In this document: piece after piece, positions 44,551 to 54,909 of the stretch
How the letters are laid out: each line of letters opens with the position of its first letter
Numbering within the stretch: position 1 is the stretch's first letter
Source of the DNA: Orobanche coerulescens
Taxonomy: Eukaryota > Streptophyta > Magnoliopsida > Lamiales > Orobanchaceae
Length of the DNA stretch: 64,000 nucleotides
Direction of reading: 5' to 3'
Assembly (NCBI GenBank): GCA_033398695.1
Contig: CM065815.1
Span: 146,737,001-146,801,000, forward strand
Notes under the pieces: generated by a model
What the model was told of the DNA's origin: nothing
Databases searched by the model: none
What the model saw: the letters and a program-made list of their open reading frames with translations, nothing else
Made by a program: the position numbers and the translations under genes

Positions 44551-45860
44551 CAAGAAACGTACCGGCACATCAAAATGACGCATACCAAGCCTCCGTTCCA
44601 TCAGTCGCCACACGATTGACAAAGCGTCATTCTTGTAAAAACGCCATGAACAATTCTTGGTGCCATTGCAACATTCAAGTCAAACGCAGCCGGAACATTG
44701 TATAGTAGACGCCTTTTTACATATTGTCTTTTAACGTAAGACGCAACTCAAACTTCTGTTATGCACCTAATGATTTATGAAAAGAAAACTAAAAGTTAAT
44801 TATAGCAGTGAAATAGTTATTAAGCTATATAGAATATATTAGGAAAAATGTCCAAAAAACTTTATCAACCTTCTGATTCAAAGCTGCACGATCCAACACA
44901 TTCAACATCTTACTATCATAATATGTACTTTTTTGGGTTTCAAAATTATAAGAAGCGCATCGAAGACCCCCAAACATCAATTATAAGTATAAATTATACA
45001 TAACACATATTAAGCTATGTAGAATGTACTATAAAGAATGCGAAAGAAACTCTTATTCTCCTTCAATTTCAACACACCTTGATCTTGCAGACTTAATAGC
45101 CGCATCATATGCGATTACACTATTTTCCGAAGATCCTTTTAATAAATGAGTGTGACCAACCTGTGCCCCCGTTGCAACGACATCAAACACTCCCACACTA
45201 TTATGAATAGGCTCTAGCCGGATTTTCAAGCTCATACTCTATTTATCACCACTCACTCTCAACCTGCTATAATCAAAATTGTCAATCAATGACACTTTCT
45301 TAAACAATACACAATCACAGCAGTGCTCCGGAATCTTCTTTATCCCTATTTTCATAAACAGCATGCATTTCCTGTAAGCTTATCGAGTATTTTAGCTTGG
45401 GCGATCGGAAACTTGACAACATAGATATCAACATAAGTCATGGTAGGCAAAGCAAGTTCTTTTCTAAGTCATCACAATACCGTTGTGGATTATCAATCAA
45501 CAAACATCACCACCATTGCAATTCAGACCTGTTGCATTTCAGTTACAAAAGAACAAATTTAGCTATTTTGATCCTGTCACGCTATAACGTGAAACATTTT
45601 AGCCATATATCAGTAATTTAAATTGACATTCACAAAATCCCTTTTTAAATTAACTATTTCCAAAACTTGATTATATAAACGAACCCAAGTTAACAATATC
45701 TTACAAAGATTAAATACTTACAGATTTCAATAGTTGGGAAGCTTGGTTACGTGTTTGTCACAACATTCTGTTCTGATCTTCCAAAAACAACATATCTGCC
45801 ATCTTCAATGCTTGGCCCCTTTGCATGAATTTCAAAAGCTTACATGTTTCTGGTGAGTCT
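44550..45860 (-). pseudogene. possible dead exons of an unrecognised minus-strand gene
   Basis: Several short minus-strand stretches read like protein: about 45770-45850 (KGPSIEDGRYVVFGRSEQN), 45053-45235 (a 60-codon frame with EPIHNSVGVFDVVATGAQVG) and about 44560-44700 (VPAAFDLNVAMAPRIVHGVF). They differ in frame and stops lie between them. I do not recognise the family and cannot show that they belong together. They may be exons of a host gene, captured fragments in an unseen transposon, or chance. Confidence 0.25.
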
Positions 45861-45907
45861 GTCAATAATAATAAAAAAATTTCAACTTAGATTATAATAC
45901 CAAATCG

Positions 45908-46086
45908 TTAATTTTTACCTGGTGCTAGAAAGATCACAAAAGCTTTCTAGTGGTGGTTTATGTATATAAATTAGGCAAAAAAAAATATACCCACCAAATA
46001 ATTAATTTTTATACCTGGTGCTAGAAAGATCACAAAAGCTTGCTAGTGGTGGTTTATGTATATAAATTAGGCAAAAAAAAAAAAAC
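45908..46086 (+). repeat. two-copy tandem duplication (about 95 bp)
   Basis: Two copies of TTAATTTTTA..CCTGGTGCTAGAAAGATCACAAAAGCTT(T/G)CTAG ending in TTAGGCAAAAAA (first about 45908-45985, second 46002-46086), separated by a short A-rich spacer. Confidence 0.85.
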
Positions 46087-46097
46087 TAAGGTGAGTG

Positions 46098-46580
46098 TGA
46101 AGATGATGTCACGTATCGCATCAAGGCGGGGTGGCTAAGGTGGAGAGCAGCGACAGGGGTCCTGTGCGACAATAAAGTCCCTCTAAAGTTAAAGGGTAAA
46201 TTTTATAGAGCTGCAATCCGACCTGCAATGTTGTATGGCTCCGAATGTTGGGCGATGAAGAAGTCGATTGAGAGCAAGTTGGAAGTGGCTGAAATGAGAA
46301 TGTTACGTTGGTCGTGTGGTCGCACAATGTTAGATAGAATCGCGAACGGGGTTTTCAGGAACGCGCTGGAAGTGGCGCTCATTTCAGCGAAAGTTAGGGA
46401 AGGGAGATTGAGATGGTTTGGCCACATCCGCAGGAGGCAGACATCTGCTCCGGTGAGGAGGGTCGAGAGTTTATTGGTTGTCGGGGAGAGGAGGAGAGGC
46501 AGACCGAGGAGGACGTGGGAGGAGCAGCTGAGATTAGATTTGAAGGCCTTAAACCTTTCCGAGACCATGACTGTTGATAG
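46098..46580 (+). pseudogene. RTE-type LINE, C-terminal fragment of the RT protein
   Basis: The frame at 46228-46620 contains [42 protein letters not shown] and RGRPRRTW, the conserved end of plant RTE non-LTR retrotransposon proteins. Matching sequence extends left to about 46098 in another frame (GWLRWRAATGVLCD, then LKGKFYRAAIRP). The catalytic RT part is absent, as expected for 5' truncation. It is related to the second LINE tail at 48977-50136. Confidence 0.85.
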
Positions 46581-46619
46581 GTGCTACTTTCACGACCAGG
46601 AATATTGTATCATCACATA

Positions 46620-47447
46620 ATTCATGTATAAATAAGAATTATTCATTTAGAATAGTAACCCTATTCAAGAATATTATAATTAATTGTGCTACTTCGGGAG
46701 CAATAATTTTAAGATCCATAACTGAATATACAAAGGGAAATAAAATAGTACGAGAATTAAAAGGCTCGGAATAACTAAATTAAAATATTGCTTCTTCAAG
46801 AGCACTTACAATATTCTTCAGGAATATTATTTTGTATTTTTTATTAAGAATTGCACAAATTATTAGATCTCATAGTGTTCTTCATGAACACATCGTATTC
46901 AACTAGAATGTGATGAGATAATGTTGTCCTTCAAGAACTACAACAAATCTATAATCTTCTGGATTATTAAGTATTGTTGAATCGCGTTTCTTCTGGAAAC
47001 AGAGAGGAATATGATTTGATAATAGATTTCGAGGTCATCATATATTATTTATATATGATCCACACGAAAAAATAAAATTTAATAACTAAAGAATATATAT
47101 TTTTCTCGAAATCATCATATGCAAGAAAGTTTTTGAAGGAGTAAATAGAATTAATACCGTTCACCAATGCAAAAAAAACACTATTGCTGCTCGGACTTTT
47201 CTTTCTTTTTATGTATGCAATACATTTTAGAATCCGATCTCCACCATTGAATTCGTAGATCTGTTTGTCAGGAAGATACTGTAAAAATTTCATACTGATC
47301 CGACGATTGACAAAGTGGGAATCGCGTTTTTTGCGCGGTCGTGCAGTGCAGAAAATCTGCGCGTATTTTTTTTTCTTTTTTTTTTTTTGAATTTCGAGAA
47401 TCGAAGAGAAATAAAAAATTTACTGGTAGAATATCGTACTGATAACG
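46620..47447 (-). mobile_element. Ale-like copia 5' leader remnant
   Basis: On the minus strand, sequence after the LTR at 47448-47610 starts with CGTTATCAGTACGA, close to the CGTTATCAGCACGA primer-site sequence I recall for plant Ale-type copia elements. It continues with an AT-rich leader and short repeats built on CTTCAAGAAC / CTTCAGGAAT (46790-47000). No gag or pol is left. The minus frame at 47045-47293 is in the leader and unconvincing. Confidence 0.5.
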
Positions 47448-47610
47448 TGTTATAAACATTGAGAGAAAGAGAAAAATATGAGAGAGGATGAGAGAAACAA
47501 ATGAAATTGTGTGTTTTATTATGAATGCCATAAACCTCTATTTATAGGTATACATCTAAGGTTTCAGGGGCATATTAGTCATTCATCAAATACATGACTT
47601 ATTTACAACA
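47448..47610 (-). repeat. short Ale-like copia LTR upstream of eL28
   Basis: On the plus strand TGTTATAAAC...ATTTACAACA (163 bp), i.e. inverted TGTT(G/A)TAAA ends, with TATAAATA (minus strand) at 47539-47546. Its outer end is 74 bp from the telo-box of the ribosomal protein gene. Confidence 0.55.
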
Positions 47611-47684
47611 GTAGATTACTATTAAACAATAATAGAAAAAATAAGATGGGGACATTTTTGTAATTGACTGATCATTGTGCCTCC

Positions 47685-47692
47685 TAGGGTTT
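47685..47692 (-). promoter_or_regulatory. telo-box of the eL28 promoter
   Basis: TAGGGTTT, the reverse of AAACCCTA, a motif that recurs in promoters of plant ribosomal protein genes and supports high expression in dividing cells. A TATA-like ATATAAAT lies about 20 bp downstream at 47709-47716, suggesting a start near 47740. Confidence 0.6.
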
Positions 47693-47779
47693 TAAACCTT
47701 CCCCATGAATATAAATCGACTATCTCCATCTTCGCTCCCGTCGCAGGAAAACGAAAAAACCTCCAGTTTTACTCTTAAG

Positions 47780-47890
47780 GTAAACACACACACACACACA
47801 CACTCTTTTATATTCATATATTTGTATGTATACATATGCATATTTTATTTGCACTGTTATTGAGATACCGTGTTTTTTGTATTGGTATAG
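47780..47890 (+). other. probable 5' UTR intron of eL28
   Basis: A donor AAG|GTAAAC at 47780 and an acceptor TATAG at 47890 bracket a (CA)n-containing stretch just before the start codon. Leader introns are common in plant ribosomal protein genes. An acceptor at 47895 is an alternative. Confidence 0.5.
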
Positions 47891-47913
47891 TGCAGAGTTC
47901 TTGTATTTGAGAA

Positions 47914-50458
47914 ATGGCGACGATGCCTGGGCAGCTCATATGGGAGATCGTAAAGAAAAACAATTCATTTTTGGTGAAAGAGTTTGGGAATGGAACTGCT
48001 AGTGTTAAATTCAGCAAAGAGCCTAACAATCTCCTCAATTTGCACTCCTATAAGCATTCAGGTCAATATTTATTGTTATTATTATTTATTATTATAAACT
48101 TAGACGAATTTGCTTATAGTTTTCTGGATCTATAGGAGATTTGTAGTCAAATATATTATCGACTGGCTAGATTTGTGAGTATGATTTCGGATCAACTGTT
48201 GTTGTAGTGTGAATTTTCAGTAAAGGAAAAGTTGAATAAAACTATGCTAATGTATTATTATTCATAGGATTGGCAAACAAGAAAACTGTGACCATTCAAC
48301 CTGGTGAGGATCAGTCTGTGCTCCTTGCAACTACAAAGACAAAGAAGCAAAACAAGCCTGCAAGCCTGCTAAACAAGTCTGTCTTGAAGAAAGAGTTCCA
48401 CCGCATGGCCAAGACTGTTTCGAACCAGGTATATCTTCATATGTTTGTTTATGTACTTTATTTGTGTATACTTGTTCAGGGATTTGGTAGTAATTCATCT
48501 TGTATGGTACTCTAGTTTTTGTTGTTCTTTTAAATAAGCCTTGAACTTCTCACTAATCACTATGTTACTCAGACCGATACTCGTGTCTCTCTCAGACAGG
48601 TTTCAATCCGACTCGGCTGTTTTTGTGAAAAAGTAATTTTGATTTTGGCCGAATGAAGTGTATAAAATGTCTACTCATGTCGAGTGTTGGGGATTTCACA
48701 TGGTTACATGAGATGAAATGAAGAATTTGAGTAACATAGACTTGGACTTCCCAATTATAATTGATATCCGTCGTCAACTCTTTTTGCTCGAGTCCGTAAG
48801 GAGTTTTCCCAACCATTAACTTGGATAATTGTTTAATTTGTTTGAGTATTCAATGAATGAAAAACGATAACAATTTAATCATAATAGTAAAAGCATCGGT
48901 CAAGTACAAAATATACCTTGAGGTCAATCTAATTACAAAAAGTCTCAACTCTCTCGAAACCGCTGATATTTTTCTACATCATCATCTAAGCCTTAGTCCC
49001 AAAATGATTTGGGGTCGGCTAACATGAATCAAACTTTGAAACCGTCAATGATCGTTACATAAATAACATAAAAGGAGAAAAAGAGAGAAAAAAGTAGAGA
49101 AAATAAATTAAAAGATAACATGGAATAAAAGAAAATAGGAATAAAAATACAGATTAAAAAAAAAGGGAATCAGATTTCATTCATCATCCGTATTCTTTCC
49201 CGCCACATTTTGCCTCTCTATCGCCATACTTTCTCCAATTTCAAGAAACCGCATATTATTTTCAATCATCTTTATCCAAGTTTTCTTGGGTTTTCCTCTG
49301 CATTTCACAACATTACTTGTTCCCCAACTTTCTAGCCTCCTTACTGGGGCATCAACAGGTCTTCTTCTCACATGACCAAACCATCGTAATCGATTCTCCA
49401 TCATCTTGTCTTCTACAGCCGCAACTCTTACCTTCTCCTCTCTAATCACCTCATTTCTGAGGCGATCCTTTTTTGTATGACCACACATCCATCGTAGCAT
49501 ACGCATCTCCGCCACATTCATCTTTTGAACGTGACACTCAGCCCAACACTCGGTGCCATATAACAGCGCAGACCTAATTGTCGTGCGGTAAAATTTACCT
49601 TTTAATCTATGAGGCATGTTAGGATCACATAAAACTCCTGTGGCACTCTTCCACTTCAACCACTCGGCCTTTATTCTGTGAGCCACATCGCCATCTAGTT
49701 CTCCATCATTTTGGATAATAGATCTAAGATACCGAAAGAAAGTGGATCCATGAACAACTTTCCCATCAAATGTGATCATCCCCGCCTCTCTATTACTGTT
49801 TTCGCTAAACCTACACTCCATATATTCAGTCTTACTTCTGCTCAGCCTAAAGTCTCGAGCTTCCAAAGTATCCCTCCAAAGTTCCAATTTTCTGTTGCAC
49901 TCCAACCTTCGTTTCATCAATCAACACAATATCATCTGCGAACATCATACACCACGGAATGTCATTTTGAATTTCTCTTGTCAATTCGTCCATGACTATG
50001 GCAAAGAGAAAAGGACTAAAAGCAGATCCTTGATGCACCCCAATCGTAATAGGGAATTCTTCTGTCCTCCCAACATTAGTACGTACACTTGTACTAACTC
50101 CCTCATACATGTCCTTTATAATGTCAATATATTTCCCTCATACATATTTTTCTATAATTTTAAAAATGTTCCCATTTTACCACTCTTCATTTTGAGGGGG
50201 TAATTGTTAAACAAATACAAATTGTAGAGATGTAGATGAACTGAAGCACTCCGCTCGATATAAATCTTGAAAATTCCCACGTGGTGTGACTTCTCTTCCT
50301 TCAGGTATCAACTACATTTTGTTGTGGTGTAGGTGGCAGACAACTATTACAGGCCTGATCTTAAGAAGGCAGCCCTTGCTAGATTGAGCGTTGTGCACCG
50401 AAGCCTCAAGGTTGCCAAATCTGGTGTCAAGAAGAGCAACCGACAGGCTAGAATCTGA
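47914..50458 (+). CDS. RPL28: 60S ribosomal protein eL28 (three coding exons)
   Basis: Exons 47914-48061, 48268-48428 and 50333-50458 join in frame through GT-AG introns to 144 codons, the usual length of plant eL28. The protein starts [20 protein letters not shown] and includes NSYKHSG-like LHSYKHSG joined to [10 protein letters not shown], then [14 protein letters not shown], and in exon 3 [20 protein letters not shown] and a basic end ([11 protein letters not shown]). eL28 is a structural protein of the large ribosomal subunit, made in the cytosol and assembled in the nucleolus. Start: first ATG after the leader, giving the family N-terminus. Intron 2 is long (1904 bp) because of a LINE insertion. 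All exons are intact, so the gene is probably active. Confidence 0.95.
48977..50136 (-). mobile_element. 5'-truncated RTE LINE in intron 2 of eL28
   Basis: The minus-strand frame 49847-50110 has [13 protein letters not shown] and the RT catalytic box FADDIVL. The frame 49177-49920 continues with [47 protein letters not shown] and RGKPKKTW. One frameshift separates them near 49900, and the RT N-terminus and endonuclease are missing. The 3' end reads CGACCCCAAATCATTTTGGG (49018-48999), then ACTAAGGCTTAGATGATGATG, the conserved RTE tail shared with plant Au SINEs. It is antisense to eL28, so it removes no coding sequence. Confidence 0.9.
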
Positions 50459-50700
50459 ACTAGCAACATGTATTGGTTTGCCTGACCTGATATGTAATGC
50501 CTTTCTGAGCTAAGCCTTTTTTTTCGTCCGCCAATATATTTATTTAGTTTCGAAGAAATGATGGCTTCTTATGTTTTGGAATGGCATTTAATTTTCACTT
50601 CCTTTACATTCTGTGAGTATTGATCGAGTATGATTAGAGACTCTGATGCAGCCTTTTTCCTGTCTTGTAGAATTCTGCAGGTCATTTGTTAAATCATTTA
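50459..50700 (+). other. eL28 3' untranslated region and flank
   Basis: T-rich sequence after the stop. A precise polyadenylation site is not obvious. Confidence 0.5.
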
Positions 50701-50915
50701 CTCCCTCCTTCCCAATGTTTGCATTTTCTCGAATTCCTAAAATAAATTTCTCATTTTGAGTATTATTCATCTTTATATTGAAATTACCCTTATTTTTTAA
50801 AATGATTTGTGTCGATCTAAATAAGGATAATAGTCTATGTGATTTACATCTACTAATAATTTTCTTAGTTTGTGTGCATCAACCTTAGACGACACAAACA
50901 GAGAACAAAGGAGAG
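50701..50915. mobile_element. Stowaway-like MITE
   Basis: CTCCCTCCTTCCCA at the left and, inverted, CTCTCCTTTGTTCT at the right, flanked by TA on both sides (50699-50700 and 50916-50917). It has no coding capacity. Ends are partly diverged. Confidence 0.65.
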
Positions 50916-51090
50916 TATAAATTTTTCTATGTTCTGCGATTGTGGTATACGTGTTTCATGTTTAAATTTACTCTAGTATCTGTACTCTACTGAAAGAAAC
51001 GACTAAATTCGGTAAAACACCTGAATAAAAACAATTTCAAAAACTAGAGAAGAAATCGTGCCTATTGTCGTAAATGGGTTGAACTACTCT
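50811..51090 (+). repeat. duplicated segment, copy 1 (unsplit)
   Basis: Starts at GTCGATCTAAATAAG inside the Stowaway-like MITE and runs through TGTTTAAATTTAC, GAAAGAAAC, AAAAACAATTTCAAAAACTA and ATCGTGCCTATTGT. The second copy is at 51205-51354 plus 54215-54400, split by the hAT-type element. Copy 1 therefore shows the empty site. Confidence 0.75.
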
Positions 51091-51204
51091 CCTGCCGATC
51101 CTGCTAAAACATGCAGTGTGATGGATTGCTAAATATCCAATTACTTAAGTTGATCAATGAGCCTTTATTCGGCTGTAAATTCCAGTCAGCAAAATCACTG
51201 TCGG

Positions 51205-51354
51205 GTCGATCTAAATAAGTGTATTAATGTTTTTATGTGATTTATATCCACTGATAATTTTCTTAGTTTATGTGCATAAACCCTAGATAACACAGAAAAA
51301 CAGAATGAAAGGGAGAGTATAATTTCATGTTTAAATTTACGTCAGTGCTCATAT
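51205..51354 (+). repeat. duplicated segment, copy 2, left part
   Basis: Holds the right half of the Stowaway-like MITE (to GGGAGAG at 51317) and TTCATGTTTAAATTTAC, then stops at the 8-bp GCTCATAT before the hAT-type terminus. Confidence 0.75.
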
Positions 51355-51661
51355 TAGGGGTGTATTTCGAACTCAACAAACCGAATGGTGACCTTAACGA
51401 ACGAATATTCTTTAAGGGTTTGGTTCGTTCGGTTCGCATACGTGTTCGATAAAAATACAAACCACTTGTTCGTGTTTTTTTCGTTAAAATTCCATATATT
51501 TTGTGTTCGTTTGTTGGCGTTCGTTTGTTCGGTTGGTTTTGATCGTTCGTTTGTGTTCCAGGATAAAGAAAATCCCAAAGTGCAAGCAATAATATTCTAA
51601 AAAATAAAAAGAGAAGAGAAGATCGATTTAGAAATTATGGATTTTGGAATGGTATTTTATA

Positions 51662-51974
51662 CTCCCTCTGTCCACGATCTTTCTTTACATTTGCCATTTT
51701 CGTCCGTCCACAACCTTTCTTTACACTTCACTTTTTCTAAATAAGGAAACTTTTTAATTCCACCTTTATCCTTACACATCAACATCATTACTTTTTTAAT
51801 TCCACTTTTATCTTCACACATCAACATCATTACTTTATCTACACTAAATTACTAATAAACATACACCCAAGTGGACCCAAAATCCACTCACCACACATCT
51901 CTACTCAAAGTCAATACATCTTATTAAAACCCGTGCCGGGTCAAATTGTCAAGGAAATTCGTGGACGGAGGGAG
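51662..51974. mobile_element. Stowaway MITE
   Basis: CTCCCTCTGTCCACGA at the left and, inverted, CTCCCTCCGTCCACGA at the right, with TA on each side (51660-51661; 51975-51976). 313 bp, non-coding. This is the classic Stowaway (Tc1/mariner-derived) terminus. Confidence 0.92.
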
Positions 51975-52033
<59 letters not shown>

Positions 52034-52043
52034 AGGGAGGGAG
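51975..52043. repeat. (TA)n (GA)n (GGGA)n microsatellite
   Basis: TA repeats to about 52000, GA repeats to 52026, then GGGA repeats to 52043, starting at the TA target duplication of the MITE. Confidence 0.95.
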
Positions 52044-52807
52044 GTAGGAAAGGTAAATTTCGTACGAAATAGAAATGAATTTGGGCCTTTGATTGTTAGA
52101 TCAATGGTTGAGATTTATACTCAGTTGTGCTACGTGTTTGTGCTGTGTGTGTTACTGTATAACGTGCGAAAATATATCAAACATCATCATCATAATCATA
52201 AGCATAAGCAGTACCGTGTGATGTCATTATATGTATATATATAGGTGAGTTATGGTGAGAAACCCCTTAGTGTAGGAATATAGGGAAAGATGTGTCCGTC
52301 TAGCACATCTTTCATCTGTGTGTAGTACAATCAGAATTATTATGCTGCACAGATTCTAAATATGTGAGTTTAGCACATTTTTCATTATTTCGTAACACAG
52401 ATTTTAAATAGATTAAGTCTAGCACATTTTTCATCGCATCGCAGCACAAACATGACAAATACGTAGCACAACCTCACTTAATTTACATATTTCAGTTCGC
52501 AACGGAAATAACTAACATAGTTTGAATCAGATCAAAGTATAAAAAGAATGCCCTGATTCCTTGCAGGATTCAGATAGGACCAAATAAAAATCAACTAGCA
52601 CGATTCCGATGAAATACATTTCACAAGAGGATCCTTAATCTGAAAATAAATTTGGCAACAGGTTCAAAAAAGAAGTTAGGGATTAGAGAGACTTACAGCG
52701 CAGGTCGCACGAGACGATGGCAGCTTTTGATATTACTCAACACATATGACAAACGACGACACGAAAAGATAGACCCAATAATTGTGGCCTAGGTATTCAG
52801 AAACCTA
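52044..52807. other. interior of the hAT-type element, weak repeats
   Basis: No genes seen. Three diverged repeats built on TAGCACAT(T/C)TTTCAT occur at about 52300, 52370 and 52430. At 52690-52807 the sequence is minus-strand leader of the gypsy remnant that follows. Confidence 0.5.
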
Positions 52808-52820
52808 GGCTCCGATACCA
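52808..52820 (-). other. primer binding site of a gypsy remnant
   Basis: The minus strand reads TGGTATCGGAGCC, five bases from the LTR-like TGTAACG start at 52826; initiator-Met type. Confidence 0.6.
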
Positions 52821-52825
52821 CTTTA

Positions 52826-53330
52826 TGTAACGACTCCGCTCGTATCGGGTCTGCTACAGTGCTATGGATCTATTTGGGGATCCATAAGGCGAAAAAATGC
52901 AAATACAATGATCCAAAACGACCGGCAAGGTCGATTAAACACAACAATAGTACCACGACCTGCGAGGTCGAAGATACTCACAACACGACTTGGTACAAAG
53001 GGATTTCATAATAACAAAGTAACTCCAGTGGTACCTGTTGATCATACAGGCTACCAGAATCAAATTCAAACTCACTCCCACACACGGGCATCATAAATAT
53101 ACAACAACATCAAATCGTACCCGCGAGTACACAACAATTAAGACAAAGATGATTAGATAAAAGACTGGATCAGGACTCAATATCGCTGGTGCCCTTCGTC
53201 TTCGTGCCCTGATAACATGGTATTCTGTAACTGTGTACATAAATAATATATATGTAACTGAGTACATAAATAATATATCCACCCCCGAAGGGGTCAGCAA
53301 ACAGTCGATGCAAGTACACTGATAACATGA
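52826..53330 (-). repeat. gypsy-type LTR remnant
   Basis: Starts TGTAACGACTCCGCTCG on the plus strand beside a minus-strand primer site, so it is a minus-strand 5' LTR. Near 53220-53275 a short duplication (TGTAACTG(T/A)GTACATAAATAATATAT) occurs. The right end is not clear and no coding sequence is attached. Confidence 0.5.
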
Positions 53331-53345
53331 TATATATATGGTGGG

Positions 53346-53669
53346 GTTATTGTAAAAAGGGTCTTATAATAAAAAGTGTAGGAAGGATTGTGGGAGTGAC
53401 ATGTGTTACTAAATCATAATTGTGATGCAGTAGCTTTATAACTGTGATGCAGTAACTTTATAAATGTGATGTACTTGTAAATTTTGGCGGGAAAAAATAA
53501 ATTTTTTGCCCAAAAAAAAAAAATTGGCAAGGAAAAAAATTTCGCGGGGGGTGGGTGGGTGGGTGGGTGGGTGGTGACACATGTCATATGATGTGGAATG
53601 GGGGGATGACACATGTCACTCCCACAATCCTTCCTACATTTTTTATTATAAGACCCTTTTTAGAATAAC
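53346..53669. mobile_element. MITE with about 60-bp terminal inverted repeats
   Basis: GTTATTGTAAAAAGGGTC followed by TTATAATAAAAAGTGTAGGA and GATTGTGGGAGTGACATGTG is repeated inverted at the right end (53610-53669). The core has a short GTGATGCAGTA(G/A)CTTTATAA repeat and a GGGT tract. No coding. Superfamily uncertain: the length of the repeats suggests Mutator or hAT, and the target duplication is hidden in a TA-rich flank. Confidence 0.8.
53546..53574 (+). repeat. (GGGT)n tract, potential G-quadruplex
   Basis: GGGGGG then seven TGGG/TGG units in the loop of the long-TIR MITE. At least six G3 runs with one-base spacers, an arrangement known to fold as a stable quadruplex. Confidence 0.8.
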
Positions 53670-53675
53670 ACAAAC

Positions 53676-53716
<41 letters not shown>

Positions 53717-53718
53717 AT
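53676..53718. repeat. (TA)n (GA)n microsatellite
   Basis: TA repeats followed by GA repeats, the same order as at 51975-52026. Confidence 0.9.
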
Positions 53719-54214
53719 ATGGTTCTTATCCTGCGAATTGCGAATATACATGAGTTTTGTACTAATTATGCATGAAATATATGCATTTCGTGCATCAAAA
53801 TTTCAATGCATTAAAATAAGCTTTATATGCATCAAAATATCGATGCATTAAAATATTGCATTATATGCATCAAATTTTTGTGAGAATAAATCTAGGCCAT
53901 CCATTTATCAAGATCTATGGATGAATTCGTTCTTATTTTTTAACTTAAATTGCATTCTCACCTGAATCCACATATATATATATATATGTATATAATTATT
54001 GTAAAAGTATTTATTATATTTATTAATTATTGTAAAATTATTAATAAATATATAAAAACCCTTTGTTTGCGAGCTAACGATTATTTATTATTTTGTTTTT
54101 GTTCGATTCGTGTATGTAACGAACATATTCGCGAATTGTTCGAGTTTGATCGAACTGAAAATTGATCGAACGTTTTTGCGATGTTTTTACGAAAGCTCAA
54201 TTCATTCACCCCTA

Positions 54215-54440
54215 GTCCATACTCCACTCAAAGAAACAACCTCATAGAACACCTCGATAAAAACAATTTCAAAAACTAAATAGGAAGAAAAGGTGATCGT
54301 GCCTATTATGTTGGCAACTCGCCTCCACCAGGCACCAACGTAAGATAGAGGGGCATTTGGTAGGGAAAAAAAAGGTGATCGTGCCTATTGTTGTAAATGG
54401 GCCAAACTATCTATGATGCCGACAACTGGGGTCGATGATG
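54215..54440 (+). repeat. duplicated segment, copy 2, right part
   Basis: Resumes after the hAT-type element with CTCAAAGAAAC and AAAAACAATTTCAAAAACTA, matching copy 1 at 50990-51075. A small extra duplication of AAAGGTGATCGTGCCTATT (54285 and 54372) brackets about 70 bp absent from copy 1. Confidence 0.7.
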
Positions 54441-54614
54441 ACTATTAATGAACCAATTTAATACCACATGGTTATACTTTGAGAAAATGGTTGAACTAAC
54501 ATGTTCCAGAAGAAGCAGTTAAATATTTACTAATCTAATTACTGACTTTATTATAATTATCTCCAAGTGGTGGTTGAAACCATCTATTTGTTTACATTAT
54601 GTAAATATTATTAT

Positions 54615-54858
54615 ACCTCTCATGTGATAGTCTAATTATCATAAGATGGATGGTGATACCTCCCATATGATAATTAATTACCACAAGATGGATGGTGATA
54701 CCTCCTATGTGACAAGTTTAATTATCACAAGATGGATGGCGATGCCTCCTATATGATAAATGTAATTGTCACAAGACGGATGGTTTTACATATTTATTAT
54801 ACCTCCTATGTGATGAGTTCAATTATCACAAGACGGATGGTTTTACATGTACGCAATT
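54615..54858 (+). repeat. minisatellite 1: five units built on ACCTCCTATGTGAT..ATTATCACAAGATGGATGG
   Basis: Unit starts at 54615, 54658, 54700, 54744 and 54801, so periods of 43, 42, 44 and 57 bp; the fourth unit carries about 15 extra bases (TTTTACATATTTATT). Confidence 0.85.
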
Positions 54859-54909
54859 TATATATTATATATCACCATCGTGGTTGGTTATACCACATGA
54901 ATGGTTCAT

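Larger units (their letters stand above)
51355..54214. mobile_element. hAT-type non-autonomous DNA transposon (2860 bp) with nested elements
   Basis: Inverted ends TAGGGGTGTAT and (inverted) TAGGGGTGAAT. Flanks GCTCATAT (51347-51354) and GTCCATAC (54215-54222) are a diverged 8-bp duplication, the hAT size, at a position that is single and uninterrupted in copy 1 (near 50978-50990). Both subterminal regions are rich in GTTCG / CGTTCG repeats (51390-51560; 54100-54175), typical of transposase-binding arrays. No transposase is seen. Inside lie a Stowaway MITE, a gypsy LTR remnant and a long-TIR MITE. Confidence 0.72.

Noticed and set aside
47914..48135. eL28 reading frame continuing past 48061 to 48135
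   Set aside because: The extension reads intron 1; the conserved KHSG-LANKK join is recovered only by splicing 48061 to 48268.
53414..53614. 66-codon minus frame with His/Pro-rich repeats
   Set aside because: It is the translation of the (GGGT)n tract in the MITE loop.
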